Shown one piece after another: positions 46,821-59,421 of a DNA stretch of 64,000 nt (positions within the stretch are counted from its first letter, which is position 1; every line of letters begins with the position of its first letter). The notes below the pieces were generated by a model, which did no database searches, was not told the DNA's origin, and saw only the letters and a program-made list of their open reading frames with translations. This DNA is from Scalesia atractyloides. Its lineage: Eukaryota > Streptophyta > Magnoliopsida > Asterales > Asteraceae. Location of the stretch: NCBI GenBank assembly GCA_947069175.1, contig CAMTDV010001633.1, positions 60,060,102-60,124,101 of the forward strand, read 5' to 3'. Position numbers and translations under genes: made by a program.

Positions 46821-49800
46821 TAACTATAGGGAATTAGGTAGAATTGTCATGCGTTCGACCTAGTCTATAGTTTAGCACCACATTCGACCATACGTGATTC
46901 GCATGCTAATTTCTTGTGACGTCTCTTATGTGTTAAATTCATGAAATGCTTTACGTATTCATACTCATCACATTATTTCAATCATACACCTTTCCTAATG
47001 CATTCTACTCGATTATACTAAACTTGAAAACACTCGTATTACACAAGTGAGACGACTTCAGCAAAATAGGCGTGATATCCAAAATTTGGTGAACGACTCT
47101 CATTCCGCTTATTATTTATTTTTCAGGAAGTTACACCATTAAGTTGGAGTGACATCCACACCTTGATGGAAAACTACCCATTCAAACTCTAGTGGACTCT
47201 CGTCAAGTGTTGAAATTAATTTTGACCCGACGAGTACCAACCACACTTAGGGTACAAAATCGTCAAGTTAGGAGTGAAACCTGCACCTTGACGGTTAAGT
47301 CCCATTCCCCGATTTTCATTCTCGCCAAAGTCTCGGTTTTCCAATCAATTTGAGACGTGTAGTAACTGGAAGGGTAAAATCCCGTTAATCGTTCCTCGAC
47401 GAGAGCGTTTTACCTATAGGCCAAAGCATGGTACTCTAATTCGAAAGGATCTTCGATTCACTTTGGAATAGTCGACGTTTCTCTACCCGAAACAATCCAA
47501 TACTTTATGAACCTCTCTTTTATGTTATTTCAATTTATTTGCGACATTTTACCTTACATGTTTGTCACCTCTTCTTTCAAAATTTTATTTTAGAATTATA
47601 TGAATCATACTAAACCTTTTCATACACTTAAACATTATTTACACGCATGATTTCAAACGTCACCAACCAGGCTTATATTTTCGAAATCCCAAAATGGAGA
47701 CCCATCGTCAAGATAGGAGTAATTTCCTTACCTTGACGATTAACTCCGCTCTTTCCTTCCTTAAAACGACCTTACAAGCAGGTTAGGGGTGATTCTCATA
47801 CCTCGGTGATCGTTACCAACCTTCCTTCTTGGAAACTTTATTTTACAAACCACCCGTTCAATTTTCATACCTAAATCTTTTTATCATATTGTCGAAATCC
47901 TTACTTGGGTGAATTTCAAAATTGCTATTTTGTTAAACGTATTCCTTATCCTGTAAATTATTTCATATAAATCGCATACACATATACTTGGTCACCGAAT
48001 AAAACGTTTTGTTTCCCGATTTTCAAAATTTGACGGAATGCTACCTACCAACTTAATCGACCTAATGAATACCTTGCCCACAAAACTTATGTTTAACGTA
48101 ATCATTAAAACACGCACGCGTGACATTATTATACTAAGGACTTTCATTTATAAACGAGATCAAACAGATGTCTTATAGGTATTATGAAATCGTTTTACTA
48201 AAACTTTTCTTTCACGATTAATAAAACCCTTTAGCTAAAACACTTTTTAATAACCACTAAATCCATCATCTTAAATCTCTCCTCAATGGTCAACGTTTTC
48301 CACGAGAACCTTCAAATTTCTTATTTTAAAATCCTCTAGAACGATGCAAACTACTATTTTAAGACCTTATCATACCCCTCCCAAGATGTCACCTCAATTT
48401 CAAAACACGGGGGTAAGAAAACTTTATAAGGACCAACCATTTTATGACTTACCTAAATTCTTCTAAAAACAAGGGTAGAACTCCCGCCCTTTACAAAATA
48501 CGTCACAAGTAACCAATAAGTACTTTATATTCTTTTTACATCCACGAACTAGATACTGCATTTAGTCAAACTAAATCCTATTTTGAATCGATAACCTCAA
48601 CGTTTGCTCAAACCACCAAACATGCAGATCCTCGTTCATGATTTAGTCAAAATCTCGCACGACAATTTCATTTATATCATTCGTTTTACATACTTAGACT
48701 CCTCAATTATTTTACACGATTAAAATTCGTTATACTTAATTCATGTCATGCACACAATCGACGTCTTTTACGCTTGTTGATATTCATAATTATACCCATA
48801 ATCATAACCATGAACATACGTGCTATCATTTATACCTATACTTATATTCGCATTCATGCATATACGCCTTATATCCATGCTTATACTCATACGGGTAATC
48901 ATGCTCATATTCATACATTCGTGCCGTACACGAGCGAAACCCGAGGGATTCACTTACGTGGGCCACATGCTTAATTGCACGCAAACATGCTTAGATACTA
49001 CATTCTTCCCACACACGCAACTTGTTTTCCAGAATTTATGTATACCCTAATTCATACGCTGCTAAAACAAGCTATGCGGATCATGCGATGATTGGTATAA
49101 TCACGGGTGCACACGGGATTATAGTGATAAGCGCTTGAGAACCATAGGGCGTACTACCGCATATGGTAATACACGGAACGTAACATGCATCGAGTAACGA
49201 AACAGTCACAACGTGATCAAAACATGGTGGATACGCTGCTGGTACTTCCTATATATAAGTGTTTTCACCATGTAGCCAAACTTTCGTAATGCGTGCCATG
49301 AGAAATTCGGTGTTTTACAAACCTTATATATTTGAACAGACCCTAGTAAGCCCTAATACGCAAGCTTTACACAACTCACAAATACATTGCTAAGCGCGCG
49401 ATACCCGATTATCCACGACGAGACTTCAACTCTAACGCAACGTTTTCGTTTGTTCATATACTCGTGCCATCCTCATGCTCGTAATCATTTATTAGATCAA
49501 ACTTTCACTATTATGTCCGCGCTATCCTTGTCATTATACAACCTCGCGTGCAGTCAATTGTTTAATCATTCCAGCCCTAAAATGCTTTCTTGATTTGCAA
49601 CTACCTTCTATTCTTATTCGGGTTCAACCACACTCGTCATCAAACTGCTTACCGTTTCATACGAAAGCTTTCCTACTTAGGTTAACTTATCATTGAGTTA
49701 ATCAAACTCGTTTAAGCCACTCGTCTATACACACTTATACGTTTTACTTATGCTTGATGCCTCAAGTCATCCTAGTCAAGCAACCTCTTTTGTAGACCTA

Positions 49801-49946
49801 ACTCTACGTTGCCCTAAACTTCATGCTTTCCCCACACGTATCCAGAACTCTTAGTCTTGATCGTTAACTCTCATTCTTTAGCCAATCCCTTTCAAATCTT
49901 CCTCTTGAATAAATTTCGGGACGAAATTTCCTAAAGGATGGGAGAC
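46821..49946 (+). other. Non-coding interior of the LARD-like element
   Basis: The interior is AT-rich. A motif built on CGTCAAG(TT/AT)AGGAGT..CCTTGACG recurs near 47265-47305 and 47700-47745, each able to fold as CGTCAAG/CTTGACG. It ends with TTCGGGACGAAATTTCCTAA and the purine tract GGATGGGAGAC. Confidence 0.6.
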
Positions 49947-52046
49947 TGTAACACCCCGCGTTTAATTTTCACAAAAAATTAATTAAATAATATTAACAAT
50001 AATATTCTCCTACGTTTCTCGATGTTGGATTAGGAGACGGGTTTTAGAAATGTAAACCGGGCCGCTCAAAACCCTAAACACGAATTAACAGGCCTTGGGC
50101 CCAGCACACAAGCCCACTTGAAACCCTAAAGCTTTAAAGCATCTCATCTCCTTCATAAACCCTAGCGCCCCTCAAGACCAAACACTGTCTCTCTCTTCTC
50201 TGGCGACCAGAGTCGCTATTCCAGTGACTATCCGGCGACCCCATCCCTCCGGCACAACCTCCTCCCACCTCTCTCCTCTTCCTCGCAACACCACACCTGC
50301 ACCCTCTACCCTTTCCCCCTCTCGGCGCCGCACCGGTGAAACAACGGCCACCACTCCTCTTCGCCGGCCTCACACCCATCTCCCTCCTTCTCACCCTCGC
50401 GCACACCACACCAAGCCTGACCATCGCCTCCCTCGCTCTCGCTCTCCCCTCTCTCTCTCTGCAGTGGTGTCGCCAGCCACCAATCGGGTGGCGGCGCAAC
50501 AGGAACGATGTAACAACAACAGCAGGACGCCGGAGCAGGCAAGGCAGCGACGGCGTCAGAGCAGCACGGCGGCGGCGACAGAAGCTTTTAGGTCAGCCGT
50601 TTCGGTTCCGGTCAGTTGTTCTGATTCAGGACAGTCATTCCGATTCAGTTTCGGGCTTTTTGGTTTGGCTTCAGTCGTACCTGATTAGTTTATATTTTTC
50701 CGATTCAGCTTTTGGTTCAACTAATGTTCAGAGAGTTCGGGTCAAACCCGGTCAACCCTGGTCAAAGTCAGATTCATACTGGTTCGTGTCCTGTTCAGAT
50801 TCGTGTTTCGGTTCAAGTTCAGACTTTGATCAGTCGTGGTTCAGGTTCACTCTAGATTCAAACTCGGGTCAGTTTTGATGTCAAGTCATACCTGGTCAAA
50901 CTGGTCAAACGGTCAACCCTGGTCAACCGATAGTCAACTCGGGTCAACAGCAGTCGACGCGGTCTCGGTAAACTATTAACGACACACTTTTAATTATAGT
51001 GTTTTATATTTACTTATTGTATTTTATCGCGAACCGAACATGTTATAAATTGTAGCAATACATAGAAAATATATGTATTAATATGGTTTCGTTGATTATT
51101 GAGTTTTGAAAACAAATTTAACGACGCTTATGTTGTCGGGATCGTCCCAAAACAAGAGGAAACTCTGTCCGTTTTTCGTCAAAACCATACACATATATAT
51201 TTATATATCATACACTTTTCGACAAAACATAATTATTATACTTTCGACAGAAATATATTTATTATGCTTTCGACATTTCCAACAAACTAAATATACGTAT
51301 CGATTATATCTTTCGACAAACATAGATACCTATTATACATTCGACCAAATCATTCATATACATATATATATATATATATATATTTATTTATTTATTTTTA
51401 TATTATACTTTTTCGTCGAATATATACGTACCATTCTTTTCGGCAAGGTATATACAATCCATTATACATGAACGCTTTGATACGTATGTTATGCTTATAC
51501 TAGGACCGAAAGTATGTGATACCATAGTCATTAGCTTGTTTTGAGCCTCCATTTGACATGTATAGCGTTGTAGGAGTAACGCACCGCCCGTGAACGAGTG
51601 GTCATGTTGAATTATCATAAATATATTGTGTAAACAGAGGGTTGACTAGAAATATCGCATGCCTTGTATATGCTCGTATGTAACCTTAGTTGCCATGTGG
51701 ATTTGTTTAAACTTATGCTTATACGTATGCTATGCTCAAACTTGTATACTCGCCTTTGCTTTTGCATTGAACTCGTATTTTAAAACATGTTACAGGTTGA
51801 TGAAGATGATGCTATGAAAATGAAGTAGCGTTGGGACTAGATACAGACATAGATGTTAGGTTTATTGTAGATGTATTAAACTCTGTCATTATTATTGTGG
51901 TATTTGAATTTCTCTTGTAATGTATAACAATTTACGTATGAAATGAAATCCGGTTTAAATTAATTATTGTCACTTTTAATTTTACGAGCAATGAGCAATC
52001 TTTTTCGTCTCGCCTTGATGTTTCGACCATCTGTTGGGGTGTGACA
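49947..52046 (+). repeat. 3' LTR of the LARD-like element
   Basis: Starts TGTAACACCCCGCG, ends GTGTGACA. It carries an insertion near 50200-50235 and a deletion relative to the 5' LTR (jump at about 51452). A TA dinucleotide run lies at about 51360-51385. Confidence 0.85.
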
Positions 52047-52535
52047 GTTTGTGTCTTAGGTGGTGCTTCACCTGTCAAGCAATCCAAAGAATGCCACACG
52101 ATTCATTTGGTCGTTTGAAAACCGCCCTTTATCTTCCGATAGCATAACATGTGCACACATATGTGTCACATGTTCTACATCTTACACTATAGATCTTCTT
52201 CTCAATTATAAGCCTAAAAGTGTATCATGTCACAATTGACTTTTCTTTTACTTTAGTTTGCTTAACGCGTAGGCACATATGTGTCACACAGTTCGCTTTT
52301 CGTGGATAAAGAGTCACGCGCACTATCTCTTTAGCGTAATCACGTAATGCGTGGGCTCATGGTTGCCACATGTTACACAATTTGCGGTTATGGACATAAA
52401 AGGAGGAGTTTGTATATGTATATGAATTCGTTGCTAACTTTATTTCTTATTCATCCTTTGAGAATGCTAAAAACAAAATCATGCTATATAACTTCAAAAC
52501 TAAGAAATAAATAGTTCACATTTAGGAAAGAAAAT

Positions 52536-52627
52536 GATTTGTATTTTTAGAGTGATGTTTATGTAACATTTATTTAAGTATGATTTGTATTTTTAGAGTG
52601 ATGTTCATGTAACATTTATTTAAGTTC
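52536..52627. repeat. Tandem duplication, 2 x 46 bp
   Basis: The unit beginning GATTTGTATTTTTAGAGTGA is repeated head to tail with one clear substitution (GTTTATG/GTTCATG). Confidence 0.9.
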
Positions 52628-53229
52628 TCACTTTGAAGATGATACATATTAACCTTATTATACCGACAAATATTTGAAAATAAGCTACTTTTGTGAAAAA
52701 GAAAGCATAGCTACTACGTCTTTATTCTTTAGTCCATGATTCCAGCTAACATAAGCCGTAAGCACACATCGTACCGTCCAAAGTACCATCTTCGTACGCC
52801 ACCACCTCTTTTTACTTTTTCTTTTTTCCTTTTTCCAATTATTGGCCACAAATAGAAGTTGTTTAACCTCCACTCGCCCACTTGCTCTTCCATGTCGTAC
52901 AAACTTACAAAAGCCAATTTAACGTCATCTTCTTGTTGAAAAAGTAACGAGATTTAATAATTTCATGACTACTTTTATATATATTTGCATATTTTTCGGT
53001 GTAATCGTAACACTGACTAAATATTAATTGTATTTGAAATCGAGTAATAGCATTGAAGTACAAGTAAATAAAGCCTTAACAAATAAAGTACAAGTTAATA
53101 AAGCCTTAACAAATAAGTACAACTAGTGATTTTACTCTACGCACGATACAATGAAATTTTGTTGCATTACGATATAAAAGTTTAGCCAAAAATAACACAT
53201 TTTTTATATTTGATGTAATGTAATAAGAA

Positions 53230-53262
53230 CTAGTAATAACACCCGCGCGCGTTGCCGCGCGG
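53230..53262 (-). mobile_element. Helitron 3' terminus (minus strand)
   Basis: The minus strand reads the GC hairpin CCGCGCGGCAACGCGCGCGG, then GTGTTATTACTAG followed by host T. This is a canonical Helitron 3' end. The body would extend to higher coordinates and may contain the 264-bp tandem repeat; its 5' end was not located. Confidence 0.7.
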
Positions 53263-53372
53263 TACATCGCAAACATCGAGTGGATTAGTCCAAACGTTAT
53301 GTGATGCGTTCACCATATGAAAACACATGTTTCGACATATCCGATTGACCTCAATGTAATCTATATAAGCAT

Positions 53373-53868
53373 TGTAATTTGATCAAACATAAATTAAATC
53401 AAGTTTATACCGAAACATAAAAACGAAAACTTGCAAAAGATGAAAAGTATGGGAGGCCAAAGTTAAAAATAAAAAAAAATGTTGGTGTTAAACATAAAAC
53501 TTGAAAAGCTTTGGGCAAAAACTAAAAAAAACAAAGTGGTTAATATGTGAAAGATAAAAACCTTTTGTTTAAAAGTGGAAAATACTATTTTTTTTTTTGA
53601 AAAGCTCCCAAAGCTAATGTTACCATTGTAATTTGATCAAACATAAAGTAAATCAAATTTACCGAAACATAAAAACGAAAACTTGCAAAAAATGAAAAGT
53701 ATGGGGTGCCAAAGTTAAAAATAAAAAATGTGTTGGAGTTAAACATAAAACTTGAAAAGCTTTGGGCAAAAACTAAAAAAAAAAGTGGTTAATATGTGAA
53801 ACATAAAAACCTTTTGTTTAAAAGTAGAAAATACAATTTTTTTTAAAGCTCCCAAAACTAATGTTACA
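53373..53868. repeat. Tandem duplication, about 2 x 264 bp
   Basis: Copy 1 (53373-53636) and copy 2 (53637-53868) both begin TGTAATTTGATCAAACATAA and run to AAGCTCCCAAA.CTAATGTTAC. They differ by small indels in A runs. The unit is made of phrases such as GCAAAAACTAAAAAA, resembling the padding of Helitrons in this window. Confidence 0.9.
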
Positions 53869-54020
53869 ACTCTATAAAGCCAAAATGTGTTTTTAATTTA
53901 TAGTTTGGTAATAACCATGATAATAATGACAAAATTAATATTAAAGCATACATTAATACTATTGTTAAAATCACTGTAGTAAATATATTGTAATAAATAA
54001 TAAATTCAAAATTTAAATTT

Positions 54021-54076
<56 letters not shown>
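54021..54076. repeat. AAT/TAA microsatellite
   Basis: An uninterrupted trinucleotide run of about 56 bp. It produces a long spurious isoleucine/tyrosine frame on the minus strand. Confidence 0.95.
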
Positions 54077-54078
<2 letters not shown>

Positions 54079-54080
54079 TA

Positions 54081-54275
54081 AAACAACAATAGCAGCAGCA
54101 GCAGAAGATAGAAACAATCATAACAAAAAATAGTAATACAAAAGAAACAAAAATAACTAAAGAAAACCGATGCAATAGATAATAATAAAAACAACAATAA
54201 CAGCAGCAGCAAAGATAAAAATAATCATAACAAAAAATAGTAATACAAAAGAAACAAAAATAATATAGGTTGTGG
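54081..54275. repeat. Tandem duplication, about 2 x 108 bp, with CAG runs
   Basis: The unit AAACAACAATA(G/A)CAGCAGCAG...AATAATACAAAAGAAACAAAAATAA begins at 54081 and again at 54189. Copy 1 has one more CAG. Confidence 0.8.
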
Positions 54276-54328
54276 GGCCTTGAACCTAACACTTTCGCTT
54301 TTGAGGCATTTATTGTGGTGCTATGTGT

Positions 54329-54545
54329 TAGGGATGGGCATGATACCGGTATCAGTACCAAATCATTAAAACTGGATACTGGTATTAAAATATTCGGTAC
54401 GGTACCGATATTTGAAGGTAAAATTCAGTATTTTATCGGTACCGATACTGAAAATGACAAAAAGTGGATAGCGAATCGAAAAATTTTATTACGGGAAATT
54501 CGGTACCAGTACGGTATGAATATCCAGTACCAAATGCTCATCCTA
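54329..54545. mobile_element. hAT-type MITE, GGGATGGGCA family (217 bp)
   Basis: The left end TAGGGATGGGCATGATACC and the complement of the right end, TAGGATGAGCATTTGGTACC-like, are imperfect inverted repeats. The interior is a chain of GGTACCGATA motifs. The flanking 8-mers (CTATGTGT and TTATAGAT) match poorly, so the TSD has decayed or the edges are off by a few bases. Confidence 0.5.
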
Positions 54546-54585
54546 TTATAGATGGTGGTGAATCTTGAACTAAATTTGAAGTGTG

Positions 54586-54915
54586 TGCGCCCAACCATAT
54601 ATAAATAATATTTTCTAAGCGAATGGACTAAAACGATATATCTAACGACAAAATTACAACACAATAATCCAGAAACATTTGATTTGACTAATTTTTATAT
54701 AACAAATTTATTTGGGTGTACTTAGTTTATAACAAGGAAACTTGTGCCTTTTCAAATTAGGGATGTTAATAAACTCATTGATACCGCATGAAGCGTCAAA
54801 AATCGAGTTAAATCAACCAGGTTAGGTGTTAACCAGTCCGATTTACGATTTGAAATCTATTATTCACAGTTCGGTTTATGGTTTGAAGTGGCAGCCAAAA
54901 ACAAATTGACTGAAA
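54586..54915 (+). repeat. Tandem unit, copy 1 (partial)
   Basis: The part from GCCCAACCATAT to CTGAAA aligns with 59500-60500 (minus insertions) and 61895-62140. Shared phrases include TTTATTTGGGTGTAC, GAAACTTGTGCCT and GGTTAGGTGTTAACCAG. The upstream half of the unit is absent, replaced by the MITE region. Confidence 0.8.
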
Positions 54916-55846
54916 TCTAACTTATAATAAAAGATTTCATATAATGCCACATGACATTCTCTCTTTCAACCTTATAAATTTTATTTATATTTGTTTAATA
55001 TATTTCTTTTAAAGATATCACTTATCTTTATCCTTATTTTTATATTTATATTTAATTTAATTTTAACCTTTTTAATAATTAATATAGGGATATCACTTAT
55101 CCCTATCTTTATTCTAATAAACGATTAAATAGGATTAAATATTATTGTTAATTTATCCTTCTTAATATTTATTGAATGAATCTATCTAACTTATAATAAA
55201 AGACTACAAAAAATGTCACATGTCATTCTCTCCTTCAATCTCATAAATTTTGTTAATATTTATTTAATAATAATATCAATAACTAATATATATATATCAC
55301 TTATTTTTATCCTTATCTTTATTTATATTAATAAATAACTTCAATTTTGCAATTTAGACCCCTTGTTTTTTTACTTTTACCCCAAAGTTTTTCATCTTTT
55401 GCAATTTAACCCCAACTCTTTTTTATTTTCAGTTTTGGTCCACTATACTTTTCATCTTTCTCAAGTTTTTCGTTTCGTTCTAAATTTTGTGAGTTAACAC
55501 ACCGCAACGTGCGTGTGGAGTTTAACATATTTTCATATATTTTTTCCCGTTTGACGGGCCCACCGCAATACATTTATTTTTTCTCCGTTTGACAAGTTCG
55601 TCCAACGCGCGGGTCCTGGATTGACGTAGTTATTTTTCTATGTTTTACATTTCGATTTAATTTCTTTGCAACGAGCGTTCGTGATTCAAATATTTTACGT
55701 CTGCTTTCGTTCTGCGTTATTTTTTTCGTTTTTTATTTATTTTTTACGAGCTTTTCCGATGTTGGTGGTTGCTAACAGTGGTATAACATTGATACTACTT
55801 GACACAATTTTATGACAACCGCTGCAACGCAAGGGCTTAATACTAG
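54916..55846 (+). mobile_element. Non-autonomous Helitron (931 bp)
   Basis: It starts TCTAACTTATAATAAAAGA after host A (54915) and ends ...GCAACGCAAGGGCTTAATACTAG before host T (55847). The sister copy at about 60500 keeps the joined site GAAATATTTAAAT without the insert, which fixes both ends exactly. A second 5'-end-like sequence (TCTAACTTATAATAAAAGAC) starts at 55185, so the element may carry a duplicated head. No Rep/helicase frame is present. Confidence 0.9.
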
Positions 55847-56114
55847 TATTTAAATAATATCCTACTTTTAATTCATATAGTTTTAATTAAAAAATCACGT
55901 GTTGAAATCAAACAAAGTATACGTATTTCTAATTATATGTATATATGTTATTAGTTTAATAATTTCATGTTGTTATTATATGTTTTCATTTTTTTGGTAA
56001 GCTTTTTACTACTCATAAAGTAAAAGATTTTTTCATTTTTGAAACCTAGCTTCATTGAACTTTCGAAAGCTAATAGCATGATTCTGTACTTAAAATAGTT
56101 CTTTATGTAAGAAA

Positions 56115-56958
56115 CTAGGGTTATACGCCGCCCGTGTTGCGGGGCGCTAAAGCGAATATTTCTTAGTTTGATAACATGTACGCCTTTATTTCGGTTATTT
56201 ATACATACTACTTATAAGACGATCTCAAAAAAAGATACATCGAGTCAACCAATTAAACCAAAATACTACCATAGTTATGCTTAAAAATAACTAAAACGAT
56301 GGTAAGCATGTATTTAGAGCTGTGAGCAAAATAATAATTTGTCAGGACCAATTAGTGAGTTTTAGATAGCTGTTTGGCACCAATAAAAACTACATTGAGT
56401 GAACCAAGTAAAAACACTATCGTAGTTTTGCAAAAAAAAAACGATGACAAGATTGCAATTTTAAACTGGGGTAAAATCGTAATTTTAAAATGGAGGCAAA
56501 ATCATTTTTTGAACTGAGGGTAAAACCATAAATTTATTTTGAATTGGGGGCGAATCGTAATTTTTAACTGAGAGCAAAATCGTAATTTTTAGCTGGGGGC
56601 AAAGGTAAAATTTTATTTTGAACTGTGGGCGAAATCGTAATTTGTATCTGGGGATGGCGGCAAAAGCATAATATTATTTTAAACTGGGGCAAATCGTAAT
56701 TATTAGCTGAGGGCAAAACGAAAATTTTATTTTGAACCGATGGCAAATTCGTAATTTTAAACTACGGATAAAATCGTAATTTAGCATAACTTATAGACAA
56801 CTATTATATGCTTAAAAAAATATGTTACCGCCACTTTTGGCCAATCACAAAAGAAAACTATTGAAAAGAAAAAAAAAGAAAAACTTATTACTTGCCGCCA
56901 CTTTTGGCCAGTAACAAAACAAAATTATTCCCATACGTGAAATTGTATATGTAGTAAA
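56115..56958 (-). mobile_element. Non-autonomous Helitron, minus strand, with internal minisatellite
   Basis: The minus-strand 3' end has hairpin CGCCC-CGCAACAC-GGGCG followed by GCGTATAACCCTAG and host T. The 5' end is placed at about 56958 by comparison with copy 3, which reads AAGAAAGAAAAGAAATTGG without the insert. The exact base at that end is uncertain. Confidence 0.75.
56448..56785. repeat. Diverged minisatellite inside a Helitron
   Basis: About nine to ten units of roughly 30-40 bp on the theme CGTAATTTTTAACTGGGGGCAAAAT, with drift in length and sequence. The same theme fills the Helitron at 60829-61440. Confidence 0.8.
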
Positions 56959-57003
56959 AGAAATTGGCCTACGCAACCCAACCAACTGTTTGGTTCGATT
57001 TAG

Positions 57004-58696
57004 TGATATGCGCAAAATACAACATATAAATTATATCAACAACTCATAAAAGCAACACTTTTTATGTACTAATGTTGGAAAAAGTACGTTTCTTTGTATA
57101 CTTTGGATTTTCAGGACTAAAAGAACTTAAACGTACAAAAGGAACAAAATAACGGCGAAAATCAACACAAATACAAGAAAGAGGAATTGACACACCATGC
57201 CTACCCTCCAAGCTACACCCCAAGACCAAAACAACAATCCAGAAGGCAAGCACGGGGCCGTGCCATCCAGACACCGGGTCGTGCCCCACCACAGAGTGTG
57301 TCTAGAAGTCATGCAGATCAAAACAACACAAAGCAGATTAGAGACACGGGGCCGTGGTTAACCCCCATATATGCAGAATCTCCCAATGGACCACAAAGTT
57401 AACCACTGGGTCATGCTTAGTGTCACACGGGACCGTATGTGCAAACGATCTTACACCAGGCATTAAATGAAGATAGAGAAATAAGAGGCACGGGACCGTG
57501 CCCCATGGACACGGGGGCGTGTGAAAAGACTGATTTCAACTATAAATATAGGGGATTGGTTCACTTTCAACCTATCCCTTAGCAAACCACTTCTCTCTCA
57601 CTTGCCACCATTCCACTACTGCTACAGCACCATCATCCACCACATTCCTCCATTGTCCACCTTTAGAGTGTGTGTAGTATTCTTGGGATCCAAGATTGAT
57701 CATAAGAGTTCTTGTCAATCAAAGGTCATGTTTGGCTAATCTTTTACATCACTTGGTGAAGACAAATCTTTTATGTCTTACTTTTGATTTTCAAGCTTTG
57801 GCTACTTTTTTTTGGGTTTGTATTAATGACTTTAAGAAATAGTTTTTTATATTGAAAGTGAACTTTACTCTATCATTTCTTCATGTTTTCTTGATTCACT
57901 CATTCGTGTCATTACAATCTATATAAAGCACGTTAACTGTCTAGAAGGGGGTTAGAATGGTGGTTTGGGTAAAGTTCTTGCCTCGTTCAGTGTATAGATC
58001 GTGCAAGGACTTGATTCAAGCTTATTAGAACTTCTCTTGAGGCAGATAGTATCAATCGGGGGAAGTAAGAACGGCTTGAATCCCTTATAAATAAACTACT
58101 ATTAAAACTTTAACCTGACCTTGCGCGACTGTATCCCTGCTGACTCAAACCAATATGGATGAGGATAGCGTTGCCTCCAAAAGAGGGACATGTCACATTA
58201 TGCATTAATAACTTACTAAATTATCTTTCAATAATCTAGCCTTGCGGCACCGTATCCCTGCTGATTCAGACCAATATGGCTAAGGGTAGCATTGCCTCCA
58301 AAAGAGAGACATGCCACAATAAGTAAGATAATCTCTTAAAAAGCCCAAAGTGCGGAAATCATCAAAGGATACATAAAAGAGGAGTCGGAAACAAGTGATT
58401 CTAACTTGTTTGTTGTTTTTACTAACATTTTATTTTTATCTTTTTTTAACTTACGAACATCTTTTCTCTAATTTTTTGTTAGATTAGACGTCAACGATAT
58501 TCCGGTTTTAAAAGCTCTTGTGTCTTTGGACGACTTCGGTATCTTACCATCACTATACTACGCCAACGATGGGTGCTCTTGCCCTAACGTGTTGTAGAGA
58601 GTGATTGTATTGTATGATGTTCAATAAATTTAAAGCTAAATAACGAGTAAAAAGTGGTAAAAAAATACTAAAAATTATACCACACACACCACGTCA
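57004..58696 (+). mobile_element. Solo LTR (1693 bp)
   Basis: It begins TGATATGCGC and ends CCACGTCA, flanked by the 5-bp TSD TTTAG (56999-57003 and 58697-58701). Copy 3 of the tandem unit keeps a single TTTAG at 61718-61722. TATA box TATAAATATA at 57541-57550. The U3 contains GGGGCCGTGCC/CACGGGACCGTG motifs. U5 has a duplicated block of about 119 bp spacing (GTATCCCTGCTGA... at 58131 and 58250). The style fits a Ty3/Athila-Tat LTR, but the family is unproven. Confidence 0.85.
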
Positions 58697-58811
58697 TTTA
58701 GTTTTTTCAAAAATCCTTGTATTATTGGTTCCGTTGGAAATTTCATCAAGACTAGTCAAACCAAACAGTGAAACCCCCTAATTTACATATACAATTGCTA
58801 ATTGATCACAC

Positions 58812-59421
58812 CAATGTTTTAAAAACCGGTAAATACCAGCCGGTTATACCGGTATTATCGCTTCCGGATGTAAATCCGGTACGAAACACCCCGGTAAATA
58901 AGTGAAACGGCATAACGTTTGTACCGGCGGTAAAATCCGGTATACTGGTTTGAAACGTAATACCGGTACTGGCCCGGGGTTATTTTAGTTTGGGTTGTTA
59001 CTTATTTTTATTATATATGTTACTTATCTTACATAATTCTTATGTATTATGATTATTCGTGACTAAAGCTTCTTATTTAATAATGTATGAAACGAAAGTG
59101 GTTATCCTCTAGTTGATGAGGATGGCGATAATAGTAAATTTCATCTTTTATGAGATCATGAAATGGCTTAAACATATCGTACACTTTCATTTAAAAGAGC
59201 TTTGATTTTCGATTATTTTTTATTATGATTTAACTTTTGGATTATATCAATATGTAATTATGCATTTTTGCATTAAACTTTTGAGTTGATGTTGTAATTT
59301 ATGAAATTTATAGAATTAATTAGTCAACCTGGTTGAACCGCTCAGTACAATCTGATTCAACCGGTTGAACTATTTTTTAGCCTAATCCGGTTCGATTTAA
59401 AAACCAGTTTTTAAAACATTG
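58812..59421. mobile_element. hAT-type MITE, family 1, copy B (610 bp)
   Basis: TIRs CAATGTTTTAAAAACCGGT and (complement of right end) CAATGTTTTAAAAACTGGT agree at 18 of 19 positions. The 8-bp TSD GATCACAC is perfect (58804-58811, 59422-59429). Copy 3 of the tandem unit has the empty site GGTCACAC once (61826-61833). The same family is at 5252-5790. Confidence 0.93.

Larger units (their letters stand above)
44372..52046 (+). mobile_element. Large LTR element without gag or pol (LARD-like)
   Basis: The 5' LTR is 44372-46803 (2432 bp) and the 3' LTR 49947-52046 (2100 bp); they are near-identical over most of their length. Flanking 5-mers are GATTG (44367-44371) and GTTTG (52047-52051), matching at four of five positions. 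A PBS (TTGGTATTAGAGCCA) and a polypurine tract are present. The 3.1-kb interior has no Gag, protease, RT or integrase frame. It must have been mobilised by a coding relative; the PPT-side sequence matches the chromovirus tail at 36955-37008. Confidence 0.85.
52052..54328. other. Intergenic, repeat-rich, no gene recognised
   Basis: Contains the tandem repeats listed separately, a Helitron terminus and low-complexity DNA. Two overlapping minus-strand frames at 52685-52917 have no domain and are not called. Confidence 0.5.

Noticed and set aside
52685..52917. Two overlapping minus-strand frames of about 62 codons
   Set aside because: Lysine/tryptophan-rich text with no recognised family, and two frames compete over the same DNA.
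53864..54361. 165-codon minus-strand frame rich in Tyr, Ile, Cys and Phe
   Set aside because: It is the complement of an AAT microsatellite and CAG/AAC repeats; low complexity, no domain.
55489..55530. CACACCGCAACGTGCGTGTGG considered as another Helitron end
   Set aside because: It folds as a hairpin, but no CTAG/CTRR follows at the right distance on either strand, and it lies inside the Helitron at 54916-55846.
57062..57402. Overlapping frames on both strands around the CACGGGGCCGTG repeats
   Set aside because: They fall inside the solo LTR at 57004-58696, and its repeated GC-rich motif keeps frames open.
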